Under the pieces are notes generated by a model that worked only from the letters and a program-made list of their open reading frames with translations, had not been told where the DNA came from and made no database searches. Below are positions 1 to 8,558 of a DNA stretch of 41,531 nt, piece by piece (the stretch's first letter is position 1; every line of letters starts with the position of its first letter). The position numbers and the translations under genes are program-made. Origin of the DNA: Defluviitaleaceae bacterium (GTDB lineage Bacteria > Bacillota > Clostridia > Lachnospirales > WQUN01); contig WRLD01000027.1 of assembly GCA_009777845.1 (NCBI GenBank), positions 1 to 41,531 on the forward strand, written 5' to 3'.

Positions 1-109
<109 letters not shown>

Positions 110-159
110 GGATAATTTCGCTCTTTTAGCGTACCAAAAATTATATATTTGTAATCAAG

Positions 160-196
160 GGCGGTTCTCACCTACAGGGAGAGAACCGCCTTTTTT
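160..196 (+). terminator. Rho-independent terminator of an upstream gene
   Basis: A perfect 10-bp stem (GGCGGTTCTC at 160-169 pairing with GAGAACCGCC at 181-190), an 11-nt loop and six T residues make a textbook intrinsic terminator on the plus strand. It probably ends a transcript entering from left of the window, perhaps one that runs through the CAAG tract. Confidence 0.9.
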
Positions 197-217
197 GTGT
201 TTAGTTGACGGTTTTTT

Positions 218-329
218 GTAGGGGACGGGTTTACCCGTCCCGAGGTTACCTCGCTTTGCGTTAATGGACGTTGTCCGTCCCCGAATTGACGAGCGTGCGT
301 ACCTCGGGGCGGATAAATCCGCCCCCTAC
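218..329 (+). repeat. MITE-like palindromic element A, copy 1
   Basis: This is a 112-bp element with inverted ends: GTAGGGG plus a self-complementary core at the left, mirrored by a core plus CCCCTAC at the right. The internal sequence, with GAGGTTACCTCGC near the left end, is shared with copies at 4380, 5097, 27129, 27303, 27587 and 34278. It has no coding capacity. The left core here is a variant (GGGTTTACCC). Confidence 0.9.
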
Positions 330-332
330 AAA

Positions 333-455
333 TAACCGTCACGCCAAACGTACGAACGACAAAATTTCATGCCAAATGCACGGACAACAAAATGTCACGC
401 CAAACGTACGAACGACAAAATATCACGCAAAACGCACGAACAACAAAATCTGCAC
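333..455 (+). repeat. Degenerate tandem repeat next to element A
   Basis: About four degenerate units of roughly 30 nt follow the pattern CACGCCAAACG-TACGAACGAC-AAAAT. Similar ACGAACGRCAAACGC units accompany element A at 27 kb and, in reverse complement, at 34 kb. Short ORFs through it encode only low-complexity peptides and have no ribosome binding site. Confidence 0.75.
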
Positions 456-461
456 GGTTTC

Positions 462-686
462 GTAGGGGACGGATTTATCCGTCCCGAGGTTACCTCGCAC
501 TGCGTTGGTCGGCGTGCGGTGTTGTCTAAGAAAACCACTTAGACAACTCCTTACTGCCTGCTTAATGGACGTTACCTGCCCCGAATTGCAGAACGTGCAT
601 ACCTCGGGCGAGGCAGGGTCGGCGTGCGGAGTTGTCTAAGAAAACCACTTAGACAACTCCTTACTGCCTGCTTGCCTCGCCCCTAC
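462..686 (+). repeat. Chimeric element A with nested 57-bp repeats
   Basis: The left end matches element A up to about 505. The middle then alternates 57-bp direct repeats (507-563 and 617-673) with element-A internal sequence (TTAATGGACGTTACC and CCGAATTG near 563-590). The right end is CTGCCTGCTTGCCTCGCCCCTAC, whose inner part differs from the usual right terminus. This suggests a second palindromic family inserted into, or recombined with, element A. Confidence 0.75.
507..673. repeat. Pair of 57-bp direct repeats carrying a hairpin
   Basis: The two copies at 507-563 and 617-673 differ at one position (GCGGTGTTG versus GCGGAGTTG). Each contains a perfect 10-bp inverted repeat, GTTGTCTAAG pairing with CTTAGACAAC across a 7-nt loop, at 521-547 and 631-657. 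They lie inside the chimeric element at 462-686. Confidence 0.9.
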
Positions 687-755
687 AGGAATCCACGCAA
701 ATCCACGCAAATCCCCCACCACCAGCAAACAAAACAATGAATAGGAGGCAACAAA

Positions 756-3700
756 ATGAACACCAAAAAAATAACATCAAAAATCCTAGCGTGGGTACTA
801 GCCCTTGCCCTGCTTCTCGGCACATTGCCCACAGCCCTCACAGCAGACACAACCGAAACCACCGAAACACTAGACACCACCACCACAGCCACATCAGACC
901 TAGACGAAACAACCGAAACAACCGACACCACCGTCACCGCCTCGTCTGCCACTCACACCGTCACTTTCAAGCTCGGTTATATCGTTGGCGATACGCCTAT
1001 GGAGGAATTTGAACTGACCGTTGCGGACGGCGAAGCATTAGGCGAAAATTTCCCCGAAGAGCCGACTAGACTCGGGTTTCAATTTCAACGCTGGGCGTAT
1101 AATTCGGGCGGAAGCACGGCAACATTTACCGCCGAAACTATTATAACCGCCGACACGCTTGTTCAAGCGGAATGGCAACTTATCAACTACAGCATAACCT
1201 ACGACCTAGACGGAGGAACGGCGACAGGTAATCCAACAGCCTATAACATTACTACTACCCCCGCTATTACCCTTTCCAACCCCACAAAAGAGGGCTTTGC
1301 CTTTGCAGGGTGGACTGGTACAGGGCTTACCGTGCCTACAGTAAATGTAACGATTCCTTGGCTTGTTTCGGTCGGCGATAGGCACTATACGGCGACATGG
1401 ACTTTGCCTATCCTCGGCGGTAACGAAGCAGACGGCGATTTGCTCGAAGTCACTATTACCAACAACGGCGGTGTTATCCCTAGAGTATGGAATCTCAACT
1501 ACGGCTCGGCAACCGACTACAACTGGCAGCATGTCTACTACAGCGTAGCCAGCGTATCCAACGGCAACGGCTTGAGCCTATGGAACGATTCGACACTAAT
1601 AATGCAGGGCGGGTACTTCACCTCATATGGCTACACCATAGCCTTGGTCAGTAAAACCGTGGACGAAAACGGCACGGAAAGCATAATCCGCACATGGACA
1701 AGCACAAATGTATTTGCAAGCGGTATTGAAATCCTCGAAACCTTTCGGCTAGAAAAAGGCGCGAGCTTTTACACACGCGATATAGAAATAATAAACAACA
1801 GCGGTACAGCCATGGAAAACACACGCCTTTATATCGGCGGTGACGTATATCTTGCAGGCTCGGACAGCTCCTACGGCGACATAAATACCGACTACGGCTT
1901 GGCGTTCTGCTACCGCGACACTGACGATATTGTTATGAGCCTACGCGGAATAACCGCGCCCACTTTTTACCATGCGGCATATTACAGCGATGGGCGTACC
2001 CATGTAATAACCGGACAAAATCTAGCCAATACAATCTCGCCAAGTAACCTAATCGACACTGGCTATTATCTGCAATGGGGTGATAGAAACGGCGGAACAA
2101 ACGCCATAAGTATTCCTAGCGGCGGTAGCTATACCATTCAAACAAGCGAAGCCTTTACCAAGCAGGAGTTGACATGGAAAGCAGGGGCAAGCACAGGCGC
2201 ACTGGAAGCGGTGGACATAGACAACGCAAGCGACAAAATAAGCGTGACCTACCCCGAAAATGCAGGAATAAGCCTAGCCCATGTAGTAGCAGGCTTGGCA
2301 TACGAGCCGTTTAATGCAAGCTATGCTGTGGAAAATGTGTCGGGCGTTGTTATGGATTTATCTAGTAGCCCTATCTCTGCCAATGGCGGTAAGGTTTATG
2401 TACTGAACGGCGATACCGTTCTGAGAATCTATGACCTTGGGGCGGCAATCGCCCCTGCGACACTACGCACGACATCATTCGTATACGATATAAACGGCAC
2501 TAGGTTTCCGCATACTATCCTTGACACTAACGGTCACAATGTTGTGTCCCTTGCCCACGGAACGGCTACGCTAGTACAAGGCACAGACTGGACGCGGACA
2601 GACTCAGAGTACACCATACGCGCCGCTTTCCTTGATAATTTCAATGTAGGTGACGAAATCGTTCTTACCTTTAATATGACAGGCGGCGAAAACCCGACCT
2701 TTACAATAAATATCACCGACAGCGCCCGAAATATTACGGCGGTAGCCGTACCCGACAACGCACAGATAGACGGAACGGACATTACGGCAGATGTCGCTAA
2801 TGATACGGCGAGCATAGCCGTGGACGTTACCGTAAGCGACAACGCAACATGGAAGCTGTACAGTGACGAGGACTGCACAACTGAAATAACTGGCGCGTGG
2901 GGGCTTTCCCATGGCGGAAACATAGCATATATAGAAGTAACCGCCTATAACAACGCCACGAGGGTATACACTGTTATGGTATACAGGGCAAAGGCGAGCC
3001 AAGACGCGCCGTCAGCGTTCGCATTGACCTACGAATACAATGCAGGGACGGATAGCTTTACCGTGACTATTCCCGAAATACCTAATGCGGAGTATAGCTT
3101 TGATAACGTGACATTCAGCCAAACAAGGACTACGACAGCAAGCTATAGCGAGAGTGTAACGGGCTATGCTCGTTATGCCGAAACGCCTACGCACTACGAA
3201 AGTATGGTAACGTCTGGTACGGTTACTTTGCCAAATTTGTCTGAGGGCGAGAACGGCGAAGATGACGAAAACGAGGACGGCACTAGTGACGGTCGTGAGG
3301 ACGGCACTAGTGACGGTAGTGAGGACGGTACTAGTGACGGAAGCGAAAATGGCGAAAACGGCGAGAATGGCAACGGTGAAAATGGCGAGAATGGTGGAAA
3401 TGGTGATAACGGCAACAACGATAACAACAACACAATTGACGGCGATAATGGAAGATTACGCATAAGCGGTGGAATTATTTCCAGTATTACACCAACGCCC
3501 ATTCAAGCTCCCAGCGACACAGCAAACAACGACCCGACCACCGCGCCCGACAATATTCCCTCATGGGTCAATATATTCAGCGATATAACCGAGGGCGCAT
3601 GGTACTATAACGCGGTAGCATTTGTTAGCGAGCGCGGATTATTCCACGGCTACGGCAACGGCATTTTTGCACCGCACGACAGCATGACACGCGCCATGTT

Positions 3701-4112
3701 CGTCACCGTCCTGCACAACCTAGAGGGCAGACCCGCACCAAGCGGTCAAGCGTGGTTTACTGATGTAGCCGTAGGCTCGTGGCAGCATGACTCCGTACAA
3801 TGGGCGGCAGAAAATGGCATAGTAAGCGGTATCGGCGGCGGCTTGTTCGTGCCCAACCGCCCCATAAACCGACAAGAAATGGCAAGCATACTAAGCCACT
3901 ACGCCGACCACAAGGGCATACAATTACCTGCGTTACGCGATATAACAAACTTCACCGACCTAGAGGACGTGGACAACTGGGCGAAAATGTCAGTGGAGCG
4001 ACTAGCACAAGCAGGAATAATCAACGGCGATAATAACACGCTTATGCCAAAAAAAGAAGCGACACGCGCCGAGGTAGCGCAGGTGTTTATGAATTTTTTG
4101 AGGGTTGTTTGA
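756..4112 (+). CDS. Secreted InlB-repeat and SLH-domain surface protein
   Basis: The 1118-residue product starts with a Sec signal peptide (KK then a hydrophobic stretch, about residues 1-30) and a Thr-rich segment. Two InlB/Listeria-Bacteroides-type beta repeats follow (about 68-141 and 142-215; GFQFQRW and GFAFAGW motifs). After a large uncharacterised beta-rich region comes a cadherin-like beta sandwich (about 660-750), an acidic Gly/Asn/Asp/Glu linker (about 828-900) and three SLH domains (about 937, 998 and 1064 to the end) that bind pyruvylated secondary cell-wall polymer. The start is supported by AGGAGG eight bases upstream. Family knowledge predicts a cell-surface or S-layer-associated protein; the ligand is unknown. 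The gene stands alone, flanked by repeats. Confidence 0.93.
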   Translation: MNTKKITSKILAWVLALALLLGTLPTALTADTTETTETLDTTTTATSDLDETTETTDTTVTASSATHTVTFKLGYIVGDTPMEEFELTVADGEALGENFPEEPTRLGFQFQRWAYNSGGSTATFTAETIITADTLVQAEWQLINYSITYDLDGGTATGNPTAYNITTTPAITLSNPTKEGFAFAGWTGTGLTVPTVNVTIPWLVSVGDRHYTATWTLPILGGNEADGDLLEVTITNNGGVIPRVWNLNYGSATDYNWQHVYYSVASVSNGNGLSLWNDSTLIMQGGYFTSYGYTIALVSKTVDENGTESIIRTWTSTNVFASGIEILETFRLEKGASFYTRDIEIINNSGTAMENTRLYIGGDVYLAGSDSSYGDINTDYGLAFCYRDTDDIVMSLRGITAPTFYHAAYYSDGRTHVITGQNLANTISPSNLIDTGYYLQWGDRNGGTNAISIPSGGSYTIQTSEAFTKQELTWKAGASTGALEAVDIDNASDKISVTYPENAGISLAHVVAGLAYEPFNASYAVENVSGVVMDLSSSPISANGGKVYVLNGDTVLRIYDLGAAIAPATLRTTSFVYDINGTRFPHTILDTNGHNVVSLAHGTATLVQGTDWTRTDSEYTIRAAFLDNFNVGDEIVLTFNMTGGENPTFTINITDSARNITAVAVPDNAQIDGTDITADVANDTASIAVDVTVSDNATWKLYSDEDCTTEITGAWGLSHGGNIAYIEVTAYNNATRVYTVMVYRAKASQDAPSAFALTYEYNAGTDSFTVTIPEIPNAEYSFDNVTFSQTRTTTASYSESVTGYARYAETPTHYESMVTSGTVTLPNLSEGENGEDDENEDGTSDGREDGTSDGSEDGTSDGSENGENGENGNGENGENGGNGDNGNNDNNNTIDGDNGRLRISGGIISSITPTPIQAPSDTANNDPTTAPDNIPSWVNIFSDITEGAWYYNAVAFVSERGLFHGYGNGIFAPHDSMTRAMFVTVLHNLEGRPAPSGQAWFTDVAVGSWQHDSVQWAAENGIVSGIGGGLFVPNRPINRQEMASILSHYADHKGIQLPALRDITNFTDLEDVDNWAKMSVERLAQAGIINGDNNTLMPKKEATRAEVAQVFMNFLRVV

Positions 4113-4160
4113 GAAGGTTATAAATCTAAGTAAAGCATACAGCTTCCGTACTTTAGTTTA

Positions 4161-4297
4161 AAAGATTTTTTCACACAGAGGCACAGAGACACAGAGGGAA
4201 CGAGGCATAGCAGACAAAAAACGAAAATTTTAATTTTCGTTGATATTTCTGCTGTACTTCGTTCCCTCTGTGCCTCTGTGTGAAAATCTTTTTTTAC
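4161..4297. repeat. Long inverted repeat downstream of the SLH gene
   Basis: The arm AAAGATTTTTTCACACAGAG (from 4161) and its extension through AGAGGGAACGAGG are mirrored by GTTCCCTCTGTGCCTCTGTG and AAAATCTTTTTTT (to 4297). The apex is a second small palindrome, ACGAAAATTTTAATTTTCGT. The fold ends in a T-run, so it could terminate the SLH transcript. It is probably a small mobile palindromic element. Confidence 0.85.
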
Positions 4298-4379
4298 TAA
4301 ATTATAGCCAGTGGTGCTGTACTATCGCCCCACTGGTTTTTTAAATATGCGAACAAGCCAATACCAACGGCACGGTTTT

Positions 4380-4490
4380 GTAGGGGACGGATTTATCCGT
4401 CCCGAGGTTACCTCGCTCTGTGTTAATGGACGTTATCCGTCCCGAATTGACGAGCGTGCGTACCTCGGGGCGGATAAATCCGTCCCCTAC
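4380..4490 (+). repeat. MITE-like element A, copy 2 (complete)
   Basis: A complete 111-bp copy with both inverted termini, each containing a self-complementary GGACGGATTTATCC-type core. A stretch just upstream (4336-4372, TTTTTTAAATATGCGAACAA...) is repeated near-identically at 5022-5058 ahead of the next copy, so the flank and element appear to have been duplicated together. Confidence 0.93.
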
Positions 4491-4538
4491 AAATAACCGA
4501 TACCCCAACAGCTAAAAATCCACGTCCAATTTACCGCA

Positions 4539-4820
4539 TCACATATACTCCTTAAAATCGTCAAGCGGCGCGTCAAAATTTTCGGGCAACGAATATTTGC
4601 CCTTCCACACTCCACGGCGCGAAACACGTTTTGGGGCAGACGGTTCTGCAATTTGGGAATATGAAACCCCCACCACAAACGGCAAATTATTAGCTCTCAC
4701 CGTCTGCTTGAGAAATAAATTCACCGCCGTGGACAAGTCCAAGCCAATCGACTCGAATATTTGCTGCGCCTGTGCCTTTAGCTCTGCGTTTGTTCGCACA
4801 TTTATATTTGCGGTTGCCAT
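4539..4820 (-). CDS. RelB/DinJ-family antitoxin, apparently orphan
   Basis: The 93-residue protein begins ATANINVRTNAELKAQAQQI and continues with IGLDLSTAVNLFLKQ, the ribbon-helix-helix pattern of RelB/DinJ antitoxins. The C-terminal half ends in FDAPLDDFKEYM, an acidic tail common on antitoxins. AGGAGG lies 7 nt before the ATG. No RelE/YafQ-like toxin is visible downstream (the minus-strand sequence to 4113 holds only repeats) or upstream, so this is either a solitary antitoxin or a remnant of a broken pair. A close relative of the tail occurs in the product at 21266-21538. Confidence 0.85.
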   Translation of the reverse strand: MATANINVRTNAELKAQAQQIFESIGLDLSTAVNLFLKQTVRANNLPFVVGVSYSQIAEPSAPKRVSRRGVWKGKYSLPENFDAPLDDFKEYM

Positions 4821-4846
4821 ACAAGCACCTCCTACAATTTATTTTA

Positions 4847-4874
4847 TTGTATCACAAATAAATGGCGTTGTCAT
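4847..4874 (-). promoter_or_regulatory. Candidate sigma-A promoter for the RelB-like gene
   Basis: Reading the minus strand, ATGACA (4874-4869) and TACAAT (4852-4847) are separated by 16 nt, about 30 nt upstream of the start codon. Each hexamer differs from consensus at one position. Confidence 0.45.
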
Positions 4875-4899
4875 TACAACTGTATACGCGCAAGTAAAT

Positions 4900-4980
4900 A
4901 ATGGAACACGGATTTACACGGATTAGGATTCCCACGAACGAATCCGCCAAATCCGCGAAAATCCGTCAAATCCGTGTTTA
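4900..4980. repeat. ATCCGCG-type inverted repeat
   Basis: AATGGAACACGGATTTACACGG at the left is mirrored by AAATCCGTCAAATCCGTGTTT at the right, with ATCCGCCAAATCCGCG between. The larger cluster at 25267-25505 belongs to the same family. Noncoding; function unknown. Confidence 0.8.
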
Positions 4981-4986
4981 AAATCT

Positions 4987-5026
4987 AAAAGCCCATGATT
5001 CTGAAATATCAGCCCATGGGCTTTTT
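4987..5026. terminator. Possible bidirectional intrinsic terminator
   Basis: AAAAGCCCATG (4987-4997) pairs with CATGGGCTTTT (5015-5025), giving a stem bordered by A and T runs on opposite sides, so it could act on either strand. No gene ends directly beside it, and it may instead belong to the duplicated repeat flank (5022-5058 resembles 4336-4372). Confidence 0.5.
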
Positions 5027-5096
5027 AAATATGCGAATAAGCCAATATCAACGGCATTTACACATTTCGGCTTCATGCGTTTGTCGTGGGGTACTT

Positions 5097-5208
5097 GTAG
5101 GGGACGGATTTATCCGTCCCGAGGTTGCCTAGCTCTGCGTTAATGGAGGTTACCCGTCCCCGAATTGACGAACGTGCGTACCTCGGGACGGATAAATCCG
5201 TCCCCTAC
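5097..5208 (+). repeat. MITE-like element A, copy 3 (complete)
   Basis: A complete copy with both terminal inverted repeats and the characteristic interior (GAGGTTGCC, GCGTTAATGGA, CGAATTGACGAACGTGCG). The rest of the 4821-5345 intergenic stretch holds only the preceding repeats and the leader of the next gene. Confidence 0.93.
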
Positions 5209-5345
5209 AAATAACCGTCACCCCAACAGCTAAAAATCCACGCCCCATAGCATTTCAAACACCCCCCTAAACTTTTCCCCCATTCCCACGTAAATATTTC
5301 TATAACCCACTCCCCCACGGAAACCTACCAAAAAGGAGAATCCCC

Positions 5346-6050
5346 ATGCAATGTATAGCACACCCTACAAGACCAGCCTGCCGAACATGCGAAAAGTGCA
5401 ACCACTGGCTATGTGACGATTGTGCGGTAAATTTTGGCGGACGGTTACTCTGCAAATCGTGCGTTACCGCAACGCAACACGCCCAACAAACCCAACATTC
5501 CCAACAAGCCGCCTACACCCAACAAACCGCCCATTCCCAACAAACCGCCTACACCCAACAAACCGCCCCCGACCCAGTACCGCCCCACATAAAGCACTAT
5601 TCCGTACCGCACAAGCGCGTATGCTTCTCCCTGCTCCTTGTCATTTCCGTGCTTTTTCCGCCGGGCGCAAACTATATGTACATGGGGCTTGTCAAACGCG
5701 GACTTGCTACCATGTGCGGGTTTTTTCTGCTGGTGTTCGCAATCGTAACGCTTGGCAACCCGCTCAAGCTGCTTGCCATTTTCGCCACAGCCATTTATTT
5801 TATCACATGCTTTTTTGACGGCTTCAATCTTAGGCGGAAAATCAACGCAGGCGTAATCGTCGAGGACGGCATTGTCGGCATTTTAGCCAGTGTGCTATGC
5901 AGTAAAACGCTATCCGCTATCTTTTTTGTAATACTCGCGCTTATGATTATCGGCTTCCTGTTCAAGGTTTTTTTCCACCTGCTTCCAGTCATACTTGTGA
6001 TTTTCGCGCTTTATCTGCTCTTTGGGAAGAAATCGCCACCACAACCATAA
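5346..6050 (+). CDS. Zinc-finger / Gln-Thr repeat / multi-pass membrane protein
   Basis: The N-terminus of this 234-residue protein is a compact Cys/His cluster (residues 3-39, with CRTCEKCNHWLCDDC and LLCKSC) typical of B-box-like zinc ribbons. An 18-nt tandem repeat (roughly 5489-5567) then encodes AYTQQTAHSQQT units. The C-terminal part has about four to five membrane helices, and FPPGANYMYMGLVKRG resembles the loop of TM2-domain proteins. AAGGAG precedes the ATG by 8 nt. A cytoplasmic zinc finger tethered to the membrane is likely; the substrate is unknown. Its last 62 bp overlap the convergent permease gene. Confidence 0.75.
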   Translation: MQCIAHPTRPACRTCEKCNHWLCDDCAVNFGGRLLCKSCVTATQHAQQTQHSQQAAYTQQTAHSQQTAYTQQTAPDPVPPHIKHYSVPHKRVCFSLLLVISVLFPPGANYMYMGLVKRGLATMCGFFLLVFAIVTLGNPLKLLAIFATAIYFITCFFDGFNLRRKINAGVIVEDGIVGILASVLCSKTLSAIFFVILALMIIGFLFKVFFHLLPVILVIFALYLLFGKKSPPQP

Positions 6051-7059
6051 GCAAGCTAGGCCCAATTAACAGCCCAAGCACGCCAAAAACCCGAAATCCG
6101 ATATAAATCGCCATAAGCGAAGCCAGCGGGTGCGCGCCCATTTGCGAGCCTAGAATTTTGGGCTGTAGTACCTGCCGTGCAATCGTGATTATTCCATAAA
6201 TAACCATAAGCCCAAGCGCCTGGTGCATGTTTCCCATAATCACGCTAACCAACGCCCACGGCAAAATAACAAGCGCAGGCCCAAGCACAGGCAAAAAGTC
6301 AAGCACGGCAAACAATATGCCAAGCATAAGCGCGTATGGGCTACGCATAAACAGCAAGCCGATTATGCTAATCGCGCCAGTCATTACCATCAAAATTCCC
6401 TCCGCGCGGAAATAGCCGACCAGGGCGCGTAAAAGCCCTGTTTTTGTGTTACGTGCCTGTGTTTGCAGCCATTCGGGGCAAATTCTCTTGACAAAGCGGA
6501 AAATAGTCTTTCCGTCAGACATAAAAAAGTACGCGCTAATTAGCCCGAGCAGGATATTTAAGGAATAATCGGACACGTTGCCGATTGTACGCATACCTGT
6601 TTCTCTCATGCCGTCGCCGACCAACAGCGAAAACGCGGCTGGCAGCATTTCCTGTACATATGGAAGATACAGCCCCTCTGGAAGCCGTTCGGTATAATGC
6701 TCCAGCCACAAATTCGCCTCGTGCATTTTAGCGGAAAGCTCCGCGATATGTGACGGGGCGTTTTCTATGAAAATGGAAGCCTGCCGCACAATCGTACCAA
6801 CTAGCCACGCCCCAAGGCTTCCGATGACGATTATAAACAGCAAAAGGCAGAGAAATGACGAAATACCGCGCTTGAAGCCTAGCTTTTTCACAAGCAAGCC
6901 ATTGAGCGGCTCCAAAATAAGCGCGATTAACAGCCCGATTATAAACGGCGCGAGATAAATTAGAAACACCGTAAAAAATAGGTACACCGTCACCGTTACC
7001 AGAAGTAAAAATAAAATTTTGTCTGCCTTTTCCTTGTGTTCGTTGTAGAAATCACGCAT
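5989..7059 (-). CDS. AI-2E/PerM-family membrane permease
   Basis: This 356-residue protein has about eight hydrophobic segments and the layout of the AI-2E exporter/PerM family (PF01594): N-terminal helices with APFIIGLLIALILEPL, an amphipathic soluble segment (about 90-150), then FMSDGKTIFRF and a C-terminal block with LPVLGPALVILPWA and GLLIGPSLL. Bacillus YtvI, a sporulation-associated member, has the same architecture. AAAGGGA precedes the ATG. The transported solute cannot be deduced. The 3' end overlaps the convergent plus-strand gene by 62 bp, which is unusually long. Confidence 0.88.
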   Translation of the reverse strand: MRDFYNEHKEKADKILFLLLVTVTVYLFFTVFLIYLAPFIIGLLIALILEPLNGLLVKKLGFKRGISSFLCLLLFIIVIGSLGAWLVGTIVRQASIFIENAPSHIAELSAKMHEANLWLEHYTERLPEGLYLPYVQEMLPAAFSLLVGDGMRETGMRTIGNVSDYSLNILLGLISAYFFMSDGKTIFRFVKRICPEWLQTQARNTKTGLLRALVGYFRAEGILMVMTGAISIIGLLFMRSPYALMLGILFAVLDFLPVLGPALVILPWALVSVIMGNMHQALGLMVIYGIITIARQVLQPKILGSQMGAHPLASLMAIYIGFRVFGVLGLLIGPSLLMVVVAISSQRADKARKSQV

Positions 7060-7196
7060 ATGGTTTGTCCCTTTCTGCTTTCCTGTCAGATATTCTCATG
7101 GTTTAGGATAAAGTTTTTGCCCCTGTTTCCAGAAATTTCCATATTTCACGTCCTGCTCCTGCTAGGCTTGTTTCCTAAATAAGGAGGAGGGTTCGT

Positions 7197-8555
7197 ATGA
7201 ACGATTTTACATTACCTGCCAACATAAAGCAAATAGGCAGTATAAGTGACGGACTAAGAGTATACATGGAGGACTACGTGTGTACGTTTTTGCAGCAATA
7301 CGCGGAGTCAGCAGGCTTTGAAGAACGGCTTGCGTTCCTTGTAGGAAAGCACATGGTAATTGACGGGCAGGAGTTTTTGTTCGTCAGCGGCGCGATTTAC
7401 GGAAAATATGCCGAAAAGCACGAGGGGCATTTGCGTTTTACGGAAAAAAGCGTAGACTACGCCGAGGAAATTTTGGAGGAGCATTTCAACGGCATGGAAA
7501 TTGTTGGGTGGATGCAGTCACAGCCAAGCTACGGAACGTATCTAAACCAATACTACGGAGCGTATCATTTACGCCAGTTTAGAAAAGCGCACCAGGTGAT
7601 GTTTGTCGTAGACCCGCTGGAGCGTACGAATGCCTTTTACACAGCAAACCCTGTCGCGCTTACGCCCACCGACAGAATGACGGAAATAAGCGGATATTTT
7701 ATCTACTACGAAAAAAACACAAATATGCACGAATATATGCTTGTCAATAATTCGGCGGAATATACAACAAAAGCGCCAACCTTTGTTGAGTTTAAGCCAG
7801 TGGAATACGCGAGAGAAGAAGAACCCACGGAGGATTATTACGAGCGTGACGAGCCGTCCTTTGAGGGCAAGTACCAAGATTCGCCGCGTACTCGCGAGCC
7901 AGAGGAAATTATTCGCCGCCACCAAAGCAATAAGGCGCGTATTCGCGGTAGCATAATCGAGCAGAAAAAGACCACAAATTTGCTGGCTGGCTTATGCGGT
8001 GTTTTGTTCGTAATCAGCTTTATTATGGGTGTCGGGCTTATTCGCAACCAAGACCGTCTGGACAACAACGAGGCGCAAATTAGACAGCTAACAACCGCGT
8101 TAAGGAACATGATGACCGTAGCGGAACACGCGCCAGTATTTGCGGAAGGTGACACGCCTGTTGTTGCCGTGCCGTCACGGGAAATGGAAATTACGCCTAC
8201 AGCTACGGCTACGCCGACCCCTACGCCTACAGTCGCGCCTACGCCTACGACCGCGCCGACCCCTGCTCCTACTACGCAGAACGTGAATGTTACTGAGAGC
8301 GTTCCCGAAAACGCCACAGAAAGTGTCACAGAACGCGTATTTGAGGACATAACAATCAGCGCGACCATGGAAGAAGTCGCCCTCATTTCGCCCATTCCCG
8401 AAACATATACCATTCAGCCAGGAGATAGTCTGCTTGCCATTAGCCTGCACTTTTTCGGTGACGCAAACATGGTACGAGAAATCCTTCTTCTTAACGGTAT
8501 CGAAAACCCCGACCACATTATCGCAGGCAGAACAATCGCCTTACCACGGAGATGA
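7197..8555 (+). CDS. Membrane protein with degenerate MPN domain and LysM
   Basis: In this 452-residue protein, residues 1-185 look like an MPN/JAMM domain: GWMQSQPSYGTYL (104-116) followed by HQVMFVVDP aligns with the GWYHSHPxxGxFLSxxD...QVxxVVDP signature. The zinc ligands are replaced (Gln107 and Gln109 for the two His, Tyr120 for Asp, Asn117 for Ser), so metalloprotease activity is unlikely. A charged segment, one transmembrane helix (about 261-283), a short coiled coil, a Thr/Pro stalk (8198-8275) and a C-terminal LysM domain (YTIQPGDSLLAI, about 404-450) follow. The protein probably links a cytoplasmic recognition domain to peptidoglycan. GGAGGAGGG precedes the ATG. It is transcribed together with the kinase gene 3 bp downstream. 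Confidence 0.82.
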   Translation: MNDFTLPANIKQIGSISDGLRVYMEDYVCTFLQQYAESAGFEERLAFLVGKHMVIDGQEFLFVSGAIYGKYAEKHEGHLRFTEKSVDYAEEILEEHFNGMEIVGWMQSQPSYGTYLNQYYGAYHLRQFRKAHQVMFVVDPLERTNAFYTANPVALTPTDRMTEISGYFIYYEKNTNMHEYMLVNNSAEYTTKAPTFVEFKPVEYAREEEPTEDYYERDEPSFEGKYQDSPRTREPEEIIRRHQSNKARIRGSIIEQKKTTNLLAGLCGVLFVISFIMGVGLIRNQDRLDNNEAQIRQLTTALRNMMTVAEHAPVFAEGDTPVVAVPSREMEITPTATATPTPTPTVAPTPTTAPTPAPTTQNVNVTESVPENATESVTERVFEDITISATMEEVALISPIPETYTIQPGDSLLAISLHFFGDANMVREILLLNGIENPDHIIAGRTIALPRR

Positions 8556-8558
8556 CCT

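Noticed and set aside
271..465. 64-residue ORF in the first repeat region
   Set aside because: Consists of element A end and tandem repeat; no homology and no ribosome binding site.
4113..4538. Toxin partner for the RelB-like antitoxin
   Set aside because: The sequence on the expected 3' side contains only the long inverted repeat and element A; no RelE/YafQ motif in any frame.
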